Notes: a model not told the origin generated them from the letters alone. A DNA stretch of 60,000 nucleotides from Antedon mediterranea (GCF_964355755.1 NC_092671.1:38397304-38457303), one strand, 5' to 3'; counted from the stretch's first letter, positions 12,032 to 25,159 are shown. Numbers and translations are program-made.

Positions 12032-12946
12032 TAGGGAGGGGGATGCATATGTCATGTGGATATATATCCTCAGGGAGGGGGGGGGGGGCTTAGTCATGTG
12101 GATATATACTTTCAGGGAGGGGGATGCTTATGTCATGTGGATATATATCTTCAGGGAGGGGGATGCTTATGTCATGTGGATATATACTTTCAGGGAGGGG
12201 ATGCTTATGTCATGTGGATATATACTTTCAGGGAGGGGGATGCTTATGTCATGTGGATATATATCTTCAGGGAGGGGGATGCTTATGTCATGTGGATATA
12301 TACTTTCAGGGAGGGGATGCTTATGTCATGTGGATATATACTTTCAGGGAGGGAGATGCTTATGTCATGTGGATATATACTTTCAGGGAGGGGATGCTTA
12401 TGTCATGTGGATATATACTTTCAGGGAGGGGGATGCTTATGTCATGTGGATATATATCTTCAGGGAGGGGGATGCTTATGTCATGTGGATATATACTTTC
12501 AGGGAGGGGATGCTTATGTCATGTGGATATATACTTTCAGGGAGGGGATGCTTATGTCATGTGGATATATACTTTCGGGGAGGGGATGCTTATGTCATGT
12601 GGATATATACTTTCAGGGAGGGGATGCTTATGTCATGTGGATATATACTTTCGGGGAGGGGATGCTTATGTCATGTGGATATATACTTTCAGGGAGGGGA
12701 TGCTTATGTCATGTGGATATATACTTTCGGGGAGGGGGATGCTTATATTAAAAGTTGATATATGCTTTCAGGGAGGAGGAGGGTTATGTCATGTGGATAT
12801 ATACCTTCAGGGAAGGGGGATGCTTACTGTATGTCATGTAGATATATACTTTCTGGAGGGAGAGACTTATGTTATGTGGATATATATCTTAGGGGATGGG
12901 AGTGATGCTTATGTCATGGATATGGATACAGGTATATGCTTTTAGG
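12032..12946 (+). repeat. 37/38-bp minisatellite, about 24 units
   Basis: Each unit has GGGAGGGG(G)ATGCTTATGT, CATGTGGATATA and TACTTTCA or TATCTTCA. Unit length switches between 37 and 38 bp by one G. Because neither length is a multiple of three and the unit lacks stops on the plus strand, all three frames stay open for 230-270 codons. Those frames are not genes. The last five units are increasingly diverged. A hAT-end-like CAGCGGCAGATCCAGGAG lies just upstream at 11954. Confidence 0.95.
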
Positions 12947-13463
12947 AAGACTGTGTCTAATTTCAGTCTGTTTACTGTGATTTTGTTACATAGTACATAT
13001 TCCCAAATGTCAATACATTAATTGTTACTTGTTTGTTTACTTTGTATATTGTAGTTCTTGGCTCAGCAGATTGAAACTTGTCATGTTCTTTATTCTTTCT
13101 TTTAGATAGTAAAAAGCTCAATTACAAATTTTGTTTTATATCATTTTCTTGCACATGTTTTAAATAAAATGTAAACGCAATTCACGAAAGATATATAAAT
13201 TATATTTCAAAATTGGTAAATAGTAGCAAAACTATCAATTTTATATTATAGTTTCATATTCAAGATGTATTAAATATATTCTAAGAGTGTTAATCATGTT
13301 TTTCCTATTGTGGCTTACTCTAAAGCCATGTTAAACTTTAACTGTTATTTCTTATGTTATCTCTTTCCAACATATTGCTTTTAAAGTGTTACTAAGCAGA
13401 TAAAACAATTATATTCATTAATATAATATATATTACATGATCTAAAACGCTACTACACTTTTA

Positions 13464-13487
13464 CTTTGCTATTTATTATTATTATTA

Positions 13488-13525
<38 letters not shown>
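13464..13525 (+). repeat. (ATT)n microsatellite
   Basis: About 18 ATT trinucleotides with one interruption (ATCATT). The poly-isoleucine open frame on the minus strand is an artefact. Confidence 0.95.
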
Positions 13526-13527
<2 letters not shown>

Positions 13528-13651
13528 ACAGAACAGTAATCTGGTACTGAAAGAATATATTATACAATATATCAATTTGATCTCTGTTGTACGTGCATAC
13601 AATTGAGATCCAGCGCTGTTCCGCTGTACAACGCCGAGGACCGTGACCAAG

Positions 13652-13722
13652 AAAGCCTTAGTAGTCTAATGGTTAGGATCTCTGAACATCACGCAGAAGG
13701 TACCGAGTTTAAATCTTTATAG
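13652..13722 (+). repeat. tRNA-like relic (Glu/Asp-type A box)
   Basis: TAGTCTAATGGTTAGGATC matches the A-box region of eukaryotic Glu/Asp tRNAs. ACCGAGTTTAAATC stands where the B box belongs. Acceptor and T stems do not pair, so this is a decayed tRNA gene or SINE head. Confidence 0.5.
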
Positions 13723-14146
13723 TTTCAGCAGCTTTTTTTCAACCTCAGAGATTTTTTAATCTAAATTCAATTAATTAATTTTAAGTATGTTGAAGGTTTA
13801 CAGTTTCTTTATGCTCTGTAAATTAATATAAAGAGTAAATTCACTTGTGGCGTCATCATATTTCATTTATTGCTTTCAGTGACTGAAAGAAAACTATCAC
13901 ATAGCGCATGTCTCTCCAATTTTAAAAGATGTAGCATCTCAGTGTCATTTCTATTTGTTACACAATTCTTCTGTAAATAATGTCAGGTCTGTAGCATGAC
14001 AAATGTCCAATTAATCAGTGTCTTATGGCTATACAAATATTTCCTAGCTATTTGCACGCAAATACAAAACATAAAGATCTGAGCTGTCATCAGTGGATGT
14101 CATGCCCTGGGAATTTGTCATAGCTACTGGATTTGTATGAACTAAT

Positions 14147-14232
14147 GCTCTGTCTACACTATCACACTTTATGTGACAAACAAAATGTTATGTGTCCATA
14201 TATGGACCTGATGATGTCATAACACTATCATT
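14147..14232 (+). mobile_element. M1 MITE, left-half copy
   Basis: It starts GCTCTGTCTACACTATCA and continues through TATGTGACAAA and TATATGGACCTGATGATGTC, then stops. It is a 5' half of the family seen complete at 36544-36683. Confidence 0.6.
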
Positions 14233-14378
14233 ATTTATTGCAATCAAGCATGGAGTAAAAATCAAGTTAGCCGAAAAAGAAAAACGCCAACGAATAAGTG
14301 TTTAAATTTGTGCATGAATTGTAGAGAATCCTATGTTTATTGTCTCAGTATACATGATCAACTCCGTACTAAAGAAAA

Positions 14379-14430
14379 GCAGTGGCATACCGGCTATGAG
14401 CACTTACTGGCTAAACCCATGGCCCATCAC
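14379..14430 (+). mobile_element. Solo hAT-like terminus
   Basis: CAGTGGCATACCGGCTATGA followed by CTAAACCCATGGCCC resembles a hAT terminal repeat. No inverted partner was found nearby. Confidence 0.3.
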
Positions 14431-14811
14431 AATATATGGACCACACAACCCACCTGCAAAGTTTCTAAAACTTTTTTAGCGCCTAAAATTATACAAAAGT
14501 GTTGATTGTTTTTTTTCCTAAAGTACTTACAGTAAGCATTACTGTATTAGTTATCTGTAACTTTGTAAGTAGGGCCTACTTGATAAGGTATTTGACACAC
14601 TTAACTAAATCAGAATGTCTTAACCTAGATACTGGTCAGACCAGTAGTGACCATAACTTATGTAAGATTTAGAAGCTTGTTGAGTCAATTGGTAGCTTAA
14701 TCCACTTACTTTTGTAACCTAGATAGCTAATCTTCGGATTACCTAATACCGCTTCTCTGGTTTTTTTTCGTACATTGTCTGTACTTTTTGAAAAAACAGG
14801 TAGCCAGTTTT

Positions 14812-15122
14812 TATTAAGTTATATTAACCTGTTTCTATAAACTATTGAATAGCCTATTATAATAAAATATTATAATTAATTACAAGTAAATTAATTGAAG
14901 TTTGAGTGGATTTCTAAAATTGTTTTTTTTTTGTGTGTAATATTAGTAAAAGTGAAAGTTATTAAGTTGTTTTAACTTGTTACAATAAACTGTTGAATAT
15001 ACAGTACTATTATAATGTAAAATATTATAATTACAAGTAAATTAATTTAAGATAGTGTTTTTAAATTGTTTCTTTTTTTGTGTGTAAAATATTAGTAAAA
15101 GTGAAAGTTACAAGAAAATTAA
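14812..15122 (+). repeat. Local tandem duplication, about 155 bp
   Basis: TATTAGTAAAAGTGAAAGTT, AAATATTATAATTACAAGTA and TTTTTTGTGTGTAA recur in the same order in two adjacent AT-rich halves. Confidence 0.75.
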
Positions 15123-15124
15123 TT

Positions 15125-16440
15125 GTCATAATCCTCCACCTCCAGTATTCTAAATATAGTAAAAATGTGACGATATAATAAAAATCAAAACCGACTAATA
15201 TCTTACAACCACAAATGTCTTCTCATTTCTCTAATCATAGCGTGAATAACTGGCGCTGATGCAGCTAAATTGTAATAAGGTGCATTCGTATCCTAGGGTC
15301 ACATTGACCAAGTAGCCTAAAGATCACTGGGGTAAATGTGTATTCCTGTCTAGTAATATATTTCAAGCGATAAATATGATATTGATATCATCAGATATCA
15401 GTTTAATATTGTGAATAAACCTCTCAAAATGTGTAATAATTTTCAGAATGATTCTTTCAAATAATTTTTTGTTTCAATATTTTATAAGTTATCATGTATA
15501 ATACCACCAAAATGTGAGTGAGAATCAAAATCGTAAAGCATTTAATGAAACTATAACAAAGTTAATAGTTAAACAAAATCTTAAATTATTAACAAAAATT
15601 GTCGTAACTTTTATGTTAACTGCTTATTGTTTATTGGGATAAGTTAATAAAAAAACAAATAAATAAATAATAATTTGATTTAAAACAGAATGTATACAAT
15701 TTCAGTTTCTAGAAAATGAAAAATGTTTAGCTAAAAAAAAAATGATGTATTGAACAAGTCTACTAATATTTTATATTATATATACAGACTGAGACAGAAT
15801 ACTGTTGATTCATATAAAACATTTGGGAGAAGTTGTTTAACATAATACAGACATACATACCTGTAGGTTAAACAACAGGTGCCAGGTGTAAGGTGGGTTA
15901 AAAATGACAGGCAAACCATATTTGGGGATGACTGGAATGTACTTACATGTTTTAGCTAATATCTCTAGGCAAATGTGCACTGTGGTAACATGGAGCATCA
16001 AAAGAAATTACAATGCAATAGATGAGACAAGTTCGGAATGTAATTTCACAAGTTTAGGCCCTTTCCAACCCCCAGTTATTTTTCAAAATCTTAGATCCTC
16101 TACTAAAGTAGGCCTACTTTGGTAAAATGTTCTACAAAGCATAAACTTGGTATTCATAATGCTCATTCAGAAATCAAAACTTTAAAAAATAATAAATAAA
16201 ACAAACCTGTCACAACATCACTTTATTTAAAATTTTTTTGTGAAACTAATTGTTACATTTTTGCCAAGAAAAACATGATAATATACAGTAATCAAGATTA
16301 ATGTTTGTTCTGTAAAGTAATCTTTTGAATGAAAGAAGCCATGTTTTTGCCAATATGCATCAATACAAGTGGCTTGTCTGTATCACAATTGAGTATTTCA
16401 AAAATTCAAAAAATCTAAAAATCTAAATGATGGATTTATA
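15125..16440. other. AT-rich DNA without a recognisable gene
   Basis: The plus-strand frame at 15904-16125 (73 codons) has no recognisable domain and no convincing splice context. Confidence 0.45.
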
Positions 16441-16537
16441 ACCGTTATTTCACGTATGACCTTGCAGATCTGAAATCATTTTTTTCAGCACATTCATACG
16501 AAGTGTTTTTTTTGTAAATTATAAATTGGATAAGTCT

Positions 16538-16660
16538 ATTAAAGCTTTGTCCTTGTAAAGTGATTCGGTTCATCATCGTCGATCGCATGGGACACTTCAC
16601 CGAAGGATACTGAGAGATAACACGGCGCAAACCGCATCCGTGATTCCTTGGCATGAGTGT
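16538..16660 (-). CDS. Possible terminal coding exon, CpG-rich
   Basis: After a ..ACACAACAG acceptor one frame reads QDTHAKESRMRFAPCYLSV, then SFGEVSHAIDDDEPNHF and TRTKL, and stops. CpG density is clearly above the background (GCGATCGACGATG), as expected of coding sequence in a CpG-depleted genome. A second frame is open over a longer stretch (16678-16445) and gives a less protein-like sequence. I do not recognise either product. It may be host exon or old transposon coding sequence. Confidence 0.3.
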
Positions 16661-16777
16661 CTTGTCTGTTGTGTACAATTGAAGTCAGGCAATGCCATGT
16701 TGAGGGATATTTTAATGCCTAACTTTTTCAATTATTTATGATCAAAGTAAGTATGTCTAAATCAAAATACTGACGTA

Positions 16778-17954
16778 GATCCTCCTGATGAACGATGAGG
16801 GACACTTATTTAACTACGGTCAATGCCTATTCAGGGGAGGGTACACTCCTATTAAGGGGACACTCTTACCAAGGGGACACTGCTGATAAACGACAATGGA
16901 CACTTATTAACTACTCATGGGAGGAGACACTCCTATCAAGGAAACACTCCTGATGAACGACAAGAGACACTTATTATCTAAGGTTAACGTCTGTTCAAGG
17001 GAGGGTACACTCCTGATGAACAATGAGGGACACTTATTAAGTAAAGTCAATGCCAAATTCAGGGAAGGGTACGCTCCCATTAAGAGGACACTCTTGATGA
17101 ATGACCAGCGACGCTTATTAACTAAGGTCAATATCTACTCAGGGGAGGGTACGCTCCCATTAAGAGGACACTCTTGATGAATGACCAGCGACGCTTATTA
17201 ACTAAGGTCAATATCTACTCAGGGGAGGGTACGCTCCCATTAAGAGGACACTCTTGATGAATGACCAGGGACGCTTATTAACTAAGGTCAATATCTACTC
17301 AGGGAAGGGTACGCTCCCATTAAGAGGACACTCTTGATGAATGACCAGCGACGCTTATTAACTAAGGTCAATATCTACTCAGGGAAGGGTACGCTCCCAT
17401 TAAGAGGACACACTTGATGAATGACCAGCGACGCTTATTAACTAAGGTCAATATCTACTCAGGGAAGGGTACGCTCCCATTAAGAGGACACTCTTGATGA
17501 ATGACCAGCGACGCTTATTAACTAAGGTCAATATCTACTCAGGGGAGGGTACGCTCCCATTAAGAGGACACTCTTGATGAATGACCAGGGACGCTTATTA
17601 ACTAAGGTCAATATCTACTCAGGGAAGGGTACGCTCCCATTAAGAGGACACTCTTGATGAATGACCAGCGACGCTTATTAACTAAGGTCAATATCTACTC
17701 AGGGAAGGGTACGCTCCCATTAAGAGGACACTCTTGATGAATGACCAGGGACGCTTATTAACTAAGGTCAATATCTACTCAGGGAAGGGTACGCTCCCAT
17801 TAAGAGGACACTCTTGATGAATGACCAGCGACGCTTATTAACTAAGGTCAATATCTACTCAGGGAAGGGTACGCTCCCATTAAGAGGACACTCTTGATGA
17901 ATGACCAGCGACGCTTATTAACTAAGGTCAATATCTACTCAGGGGAGGGTACAC
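16778..17954 (+). repeat. 80-bp satellite, 11 uniform units plus worn edge
   Basis: Units with ATTAAGAGGACACTCTTGAT, GAATGACCAGSGACGCTTAT and CTAAGGTCAATATCTACTC repeat at exactly 80 bp from 17101 to 17951. The left 320 bp holds diverged relatives (CACTCCTGATGAACGA). Variation is nearly limited to GCG/GGG at one site and GGGGAGGG/GGGAAGGG at another. The short open frames seen are repeat artefacts. Confidence 0.95.
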
Positions 17955-18124
17955 TTGTAATACTTTGTTCTTGATTACTTTGTTCCGTTCTTATAAGTGT
18001 TCTATTGTATAATAACAAAAAATTATTATTAATTTTATACATAATTCCTTCAATTCAAAGTGTAAAATTTAATATTAAATACATTATTATTATTAATATG
18101 AGTGTTAATTATTTCTTGCAAAAA

Positions 18125-18318
18125 ATCGAACAAAACAAACTTAACAGAAAAAGTAAGAAGACCAAGAGGAAGACAAAATCAACATGGATCACAAAAAGCC
18201 AAAAAGGAAATTGAACATTAACATAGACACAACATAAACCATCCTGCCCATAACGGTGGCATAGAATAATGGAAACCGTTGCGAGACGAGAGACGGAACT
18301 GATTATGATGATGATGCA
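18125..18318 (+). mobile_element. Possible LINE 3'-end relic with (GAT)n tail
   Basis: The basic stretch KSKKTKRKTKSTWITKSQK, followed in another frame by IMETVARRE and a GATGATGATG run, resembles the degraded tail of a non-LTR RT. Frames are broken and the match is loose. Confidence 0.25.
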
Positions 18319-18319
18319 T

Positions 18320-21250
18320 TAATATTCAGACTTTTTCTTTTAGGCCTACACCTCCTGTGTGAAACGTTTGATCCACCACTGCCTCAGTTTCCTGCCTGTT
18401 TAATGACACCTGAATCATATACAACAGGTTTCAGTTGACAGGAGGATTGGCTAGGACATCTGAGCTCCCTACAAACACAATGTACTCTTTTCCTTATATC
18501 AACCAAACAAATTTCACAATAAATCATTGGATAAATTGGATTGTATTTCTGGATAAAATGGATTGAATTTCTGGATAAATTGTCTCAAAAATATCGGATT
18601 CGAACCAACCGAGCAACTTGAGTTTTCCATTCATTATTAATGCTGATTTATACCTATCTGTCATGAGAGTAATGGTTGCACCATAATAATAAATTGCCAG
18701 ACACTGACCATTGTTGACCACTCAATCATCAAAGTTCCTGTAAACATTTTCTGAAGACAATAGAAGGAATGGTATATTCATAGGATTCAAATTGGATAGA
18801 TGTACCATTGATTTTGTGTGTAGGTCTAGAAGACAGAGCACTACCTGCAGTTAGTGGCCAGGAAGTTGTGGGACTTTTGGGAATATTAAAGAAGTTTCAG
18901 CCTTTTAAATTATGAGTCAGAAAATAAAATTAAAGGCAGATATGGCTTCGCACAAGGCCCTTTCAGCACAGGCAATAACAATGTCACTTCAGCCTGTCAA
19001 TCACATAAATTACACCAGTAATCTTGTTTTTCCTTCACTAATTTAATATCCAATTTACTGAAGATTCCTGTACTGTAGAAAACATGTTCAAGGCAACGTC
19101 CACTTTCAATGGTCAAATTACATGGTCATTTCAAGAAGTTCTTTGGAGAGTATGGTCATTTAAGGCCTAATAAAAAATGTCTCATCCTTTATCATATTTT
19201 GGGTTGGCATTTAAAAAAACAATTCTTAGTATGAAATTTATGCATAACTTTCTACAAAAACAAAAATATTACCAGAGGTGTATCGAGGGGTAGATCTTGA
19301 ACAGAAGAGCACTAGCTTATTATATTTATAGTCTGGGGAGGGGGGATGTGTGAGCCTGTCCCTGTGTACACTCTTCATCCCTTTAAAAAAATATTTCTGA
19401 AAGAAATTGACAAATTTTCCAATGTTTATTGATAGAAAAGATGATGAAAATGGGAATTATAGTTGTTACCAGATTCACAAGGAAATAACCATTGGATATC
19501 TGGTTTATATATCCTATATTTCAACAACATAAGAAACTCTGTTTCTCTTTTGTTTTGTTTTGGATTTATTTTTACTGTTTTTATTTATATTATGGTTTCA
19601 ATCATGGGAAAGAGAAACTAAAGAACATGTTCATATTCAAATCAGGATTGTAAGGTTAGTACCGTGACTTGTCGAAAGCCTCTAGGACAGTTATTATTTC
19701 TTTTTACTACGTAACAGAACAGCGGGAGTTTTGATATTTTGGTTCCAGTAATAAAACCCATCATCTGTACGAAATTGGTTATCATTTTTTAAAAACATCT
19801 TAAACCTGAATCACAGTCTACAACCTAGAGAAATTAGGTAACTTATTACCACATACAAATCAGTTTTACTGGTGTATAGTACAATTTTTAAGGATCTTGA
19901 TACAGTTTCCAAAATGTGAAGAACTGGTTTGCAAACAAATTATTTTTATCCTCTAGAATAATTACGGTTGAAGTAAAATCATCATCAATTTGTTTAATCA
20001 TGGTTGCAGTCATTTTGATTTGTTTTTCAACAATTTAAGTTTCAACTTTTTAAATTAACAGCTTCAATAATATTTAATCTATCTATTAGTATTTAATAAT
20101 TAAAGATTAAATAATAAGATATTATGTTAGATGTTAAAAGAAATTAAATAATTAAGTTTTATACAATCTTCTTCTTCTATATGAATAACAAACTTCTGTT
20201 CTTTTTCAAATGTCAAAATTAATTTTAAATATTGCCTATCATTTTGCCAGAGAATATTATGTTATATATACACGTTGGATCATTTCAGCAAGAGCTGCCT
20301 GGCACCTAAACGACAACACCACCAGCTGTCAATTGTATTTTTAATGTACTGGAAGTTATATTTTAATTAGATAATTGATCAAAGAAACTTTCAGTTTGGA
20401 GTAACTTATTCCAGATAGATTCGAGGGTGAAATAATACTAATTGCATGTTATTTGAATAGTACATCTACAATACAAATAGAAAATATGAAATACTTGGCA
20501 GTTTATAAAACCTGATTGCATTAAAAGTTCAAATGTTATAACTATAGAAAAGTGCATCTGGATTTTAGACGTCTCAACAAAGGAAGAACAGCTCACAAAG
20601 TACATGTACATATACAACAGACAGTCTCACTTTTTTTCTTTCCAAGATGGTTCCTTTATTACCAAAATAACATGTGAATTCTGAAATCAAATAATTCAAT
20701 ATTTTTCCCATCATGTACAGTCAGTCTGTATAATCTGTTTTTCAGATACATCAAAACTATTTTTATGTCCGGTTTTCTCCTTAACTTCACTATGGTAAGA
20801 ATGTCATCACAATATTTACTATCAATTTTAATGTTTCTATGACAACCATGATGATGAAAAAGACAAACTATGATGAAAAATTCTACTTCAAAAAATCAAA
20901 ATTTTTGGTTGCTTGTTTGTACCCATTTACAGCAATTGGTAATCAAGTTATATCCTTTCATATTTTCCTTCTGCGATATTAAAGTACTAAATTTTCAAGG
21001 GTTCAAGGAGAAAAAGCGTTTTGTATATCAGATCTCTGGGGTCGCTAGGATAACAACCTAGAGGTGGACAATCAAGGTCTTTGAGTGGGCGTCACTATTG
21101 GTCATTAAAGGGACACTCAACCTTTGTTGGGGCGTGTCTGGGGTTTTATTTGCTAAATATAACTGAAACGAACTGTGTAATGACCCTCTAATTACTTGTT
21201 TTCATGTTATGCCAGTTATAACACTGAAAGATTCTTAATCTTTAGGTCTT
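18320..21250. other. Unassigned DNA with a few exon-like islands
   Basis: GC-richer islands lie at 18345-18475 and 20276-20340, and a short segment bounded by splice motifs lies at 20746-20794 (plus). Each is open for 15-30 codons in more than one frame or strand, so none is called as an exon. Confidence 0.4.
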
Positions 21251-21251
21251 A

Positions 21252-21412
21252 CACTTTGTCTACACTATCAAAGTGTATGTGACAACAAATTGTGATGTGC
21301 CCAAATATGTAGTGATATGCTCAAATATGGTAGTGATATGACATCATCATGTCCATATATGGGCACACCACATTTTTTTGTCACATAAAGTTTGATAATG
21401 TAGACAGAGCCT
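21252..21412 (+). mobile_element. M1 MITE, full copy
   Basis: The ends CACTTTGTCTACACTATCA and TTTGATAATGTAGACAGAG are inverted repeats of the M1 family. The interior carries two AATATGGTAGTGATATG-type units and the GACATCATCATGTCC core, in the opposite orientation to the copy at 36.5 kb. Confidence 0.75.
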
Positions 21413-22193
21413 AGGCCTACCATCACAGAGCTTAAAAACACTGGTAATTCATTTAAACATCAGGTCATCAGGCTTGGCAATTTACTGGATTGTGATTGGT
21501 TATAAGTTTATGCAGCCCCAGGGTAGTAAGAATAATTGATGTTATTCATCCATATCTTTGTGATTAGTGATGCATAGAGGTCATTGAGGTCATGGCAGGT
21601 GTAGAACACCCATGATATTATACTATGTACTCTTCCATCTTCTAAACTAATAAAAAAAATTTTAACAGAACTATAGGATACATAAAATGATTTTCAAGGA
21701 AGTGGTGAGGGCGGATTTGAGTAAAACGTAGAGAGTCATCAGGTTCTGAATGAATGATGTACTATTAAAAAAAAAGATTTCATTCCTGTGACTCATTGAT
21801 CTATAGATTTAAGGTGTGGGGTTTGGTTTCAATAATTTTTATGAAAAAAGTACAATTCCTGCATGAACTTAACCTAAAAACAATTGGAGTGCACAAAAAT
21901 TCCTTTTTTCTCCTTTTTAATTAACATTTGAAAAAAGTTGACACATTTGATTGATTAATTTCTCAATATTGCTTATTATAAGAAGTAAATTATTTGATTT
22001 GTGAACAATTTGTCATCTACTTTCTCTTGTCCCCTATGAAGCTGGCAATAATCTTTGGATAAAGCTGTTGGACATTTGGAATTTCAATTTCACTTTAATA
22101 ATAAAGATGATTTGGCATAAATTTGTGAGAGCAATCAAATATAAAGAAAATGACAAACAAATTATAAATAAATTATGTTATTTAGTGTACTTA

Positions 22194-22349
22194 AGCTCTG
22201 TCTACACTATTAAACTAGTTTGACAAAAAAAGTGTGATGTGCCTAAATATGTTAGTGATATGCTTAAATATGGTAGGGATATGACATCATCATGTCCATA
22301 TATGGGCACATTTTGTTGTCGCATAATGTTTGATAGTGTAGACAGTGCT
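22194..22349 (+). mobile_element. M1 MITE, full copy
   Basis: It runs from AGCTCTGTCTACACTATTAA to TTGATAGTGTAGACAGTGCT. It is preceded by TTA and followed by TTT. It has two internal units of about 21 bp. There is no coding capacity. Confidence 0.75.
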
Positions 22350-22350
22350 T

Positions 22351-24000
22351 TTGGTTGCGATCACCAGTACGATTTTTGATTGTGGTAACTTTACAACCAC
22401 TTTTTATAAGGTTTTCCTAGTTATGTTATTGTGAGTTTAATGTGTGGGTGTATGAATTAGCGTGTAACATTATTTTGTCAGGTTTAATGTTGTTTTTACC
22501 TACCTAATGGTAAATTTTGTTTTCAGTACAGTGGTTTTTGAGTTGTGTAGGTTGGGAAGGAAATTGTGCCCATTCTTCCTGTACGGTTCAATGAAAGTTT
22601 GTGTCTAAATTTGTCCTATATAGGCCTACCGTACCTGTATGGTTCAATGACAGTTCTGTACTATTAAACAGGGTGCATGCTAACTATGATGAAGGGTATA
22701 CACTAATTTGCATGGACTGTCACGGTTGAATGGTAATTATAAAAAACTAAAAATATACATAAAATCAGTAAATTGCATATAAAGCTTTGACTGTTATACG
22801 TTATTAAAGTTCATATAATTTAATAGATATTATATGGTCCTTGAATCTATAAGGAATGGATTGGTACGGATGTTATAGTTGAGGAAGTTTCTCCCAATAC
22901 ATGAATATCAAACATTTTTAACATGTTTCCTTATTTGTAGCTCTTTCATTTCATGATCCAAAGTTAGCATGCAAACTAAATTAATCAGCGATGTAGCCAT
23001 GAGAAATAAAGTGGTCTGGTTTTCGCAAGAAAAGGGAACAATCTCTGTTCAAGCCACTGGGTTGTCAAAGGCCTCTGTAAAAAAAAGTGGTGAAGTTGAA
23101 ACCTTACCAACCATACTGGTGGTTACGGCCCTGTAATACTATGCTGTTTGTTTGTCTGCAGCCAGGATTTGTATAGGGTTTTTTTTTTCACAAAAGGGGT
23201 AAAAATCGCCATAAGCTAGGCTAGTTAGACTTATTTATAATTATTTCTGCTTCTGGTCTTTTACATTGAAAAAGGCACTTCAGGAAAAAATGGCTTGTTT
23301 ATTCCAAAAATTATTTGATTCACAAAGACTTTGATTTACAATTTTATAGAAGCCAGGAGACTCTAAAATCACACATTTCTGTATGATTCATACAAACTTG
23401 AATTAAATACAATCATTGGCATTGAAGAAAACATTTAATGTTTGAATGTCATTTATCAACTTAGCAATTGACAAAGAGAGATTTCAAGGGCAGATAAAAT
23501 GACATCATAGACCTAAACAATATTCATTAAACTATATGTAACAGTAAGATTAGATAAGAACGTAACTCACGCCTCTAAAAAAATTCGCGAGAAGAGTGTG
23601 GGAGATAAATAGAATGTTCTTGGCAGACAATGACAATACTAATTTAATATTTTGGCAACTCTTCAAACGAGTAGGATGTCTTTAATTGTGAATGAAAGAT
23701 CAAAATACAATTTAATAAAATGTACTATAGATTTTAAACTGCTTGAATGAGTTAGCAAGCTGTTGTTAATATTTATCCAAAACTATTGCATTTTGTTGCA
23801 TAGATGAATATTTATTGTTAAATTTAGAATGTTTAAATATAACAGTCTTTTTTTTTGTTTAAATAATGTTCAATTAAATACTGATGAGTATATCAATATT
23901 TGTCATTCAAAAAGAAAAAAATGAAGAAAAACACAAAGCAGGGTATAGAGTATAGACAAATGTTATTTTCTATCCTTGAAAAGATTCATTCAGTTGGTAA
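22351..24000. other. Unassigned DNA with hAT-end scraps
   Basis: CAGGGCCGTAACCACC on the minus strand at 23136-23121 and GCAGCCAGGATTTGTATAGG near 23160 (plus) look like scraps of hAT termini. No element can be bounded. Confidence 0.35.
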
Positions 24001-24001
24001 T

Positions 24002-24420
24002 ACAAGTCAAGTCAAGTCAAGTATCATTTATTTATTATCATTTGTTTTAAGAAAAAAACATAGAAATTCTGTTTGCTCTGTTGGCGGAGCACAATATCCA
24101 ACGGACACAACACGAACTCAAAAACAAAAACATTACAAAAAAGTGTCTACATTATGTTTAAGGCTCTAATAGCTGCTGGAAAGAAACTATTTGTAAATCG
24201 TGCCTTATTGGCCTTAATAGAACGAAATCGCCGACCGCTGCGCATCAACTGGAACATACTAGAGGCCGGATGAAATTGATCATCTTTGATAGCCACTGCC
24301 TTTTTCAGAAGACGATCCGAAAATATGTTCTCCAAAGGCAGTTGTGCAGATACAATTATACGCGATGCGGTCTTGACTATTCTATTTAGGTCACGCTTTT
24401 CATTTTCGAATAAAAGTTAT
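24002..24420 (-). mobile_element. 5'-truncated LINE ending in a (TTGAC)n tail
   Basis: Downstream of the RT fragment on the minus strand a 120-bp 3' UTR ends in four TTGAC-type pentamers (24002-24022 on the plus strand). Terminal microsatellites of this sort mark the 3' ends of many CR1- and Jockey-like LINEs. The 5' break is at about 24420. Confidence 0.65.
24147..24416 (-). pseudogene. Non-LTR retrotransposon RT, extreme C-terminus
   Basis: The open frame runs from just after a TAA at 24417 to its own stop. It reads KRDLNRIVKTASRIIVSAQL, then RLLKKAVAIKDDQFHPASS, LMRSGRRFRSIKANKARF and NSFFPAAIRALN. The SGRRFR..K..R..NSFFP.AIR.LN ending is characteristic of the C-termini of one group of LINE reverse transcriptases. 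Everything upstream is missing. It belongs to a different LINE lineage from the one at 44.3 kb. Confidence 0.75.
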
Positions 24421-25159
24421 AAATTATATCTCAACGATAAATAAAAACTACTTTATTTAACTGACGTTTTGCCAACTATCAGTTGGCTTCAGGTAAATAA
24501 AATATTTTTGTTTGTTACACCTACGGTTTAGATAAATTAATGGTTATATTTTATTATTTTCTAGTACAGTCTCTTTGGTATGTATATGGTGGGTGTTCAA
24601 AGTACAGTAAAACAAAATAAAACATAAATTAACTATTTTGTTACACTAGCATTGTAGCCATTCACTTTAATGAGTGTGGGTGTACAGTATGTTCACTACT
24701 GGAGCTAATGAAACTTTTGGAAGATGCCCAAATTATATTGTTTCCAAGTAAAAACGTGCAGTTTACAAATTCTTCTGACACAAGTGTAACCTTCGACATG
24801 GATTCGTAGTAACCAATATATTCACAACAAACTTAAACAAACTATGACTACTTTACACACAAAAAGTACATGGATTTTCACGAAATAACCCCAAAACAAA
24901 TTGAAAATGACACAGAGGAATAATTTTCAGCAATCAGTTCTCAACAATTTCAAATGACTTTATATAATTATTTATTTAAAATAGGCCTATAATAATTATG
25001 TAAAGCCAATTAGCACTTAGTCATGGAGGGTCAACAACCCATTATCCCCCTTTTTTTTCAAACTCTTTCATTTCCTTGTCTTTGTATAAATATTTAACAG
25101 AAACAGACCTAAACTGTCAGCAAACAAAAACTAAAAAATAACCCTGTAAATATAGTTTA

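Noticed and set aside
12024-12945. Three overlapping plus-strand open frames of 231-273 codons
   Set aside because: They are the three readings of one 37/38-bp minisatellite and have no non-repetitive part.
14407-14450. Minus-strand exon bounded by CTTTGCAG and GTAAGT
   Set aside because: It lies within a hAT-like terminus, so the splice motifs are probably incidental.
20276-20334. Minus-strand exon-like segment reading LVVLSFRCQAALAEMIQRV
   Set aside because: The plus strand is open too, and no clear donor follows.
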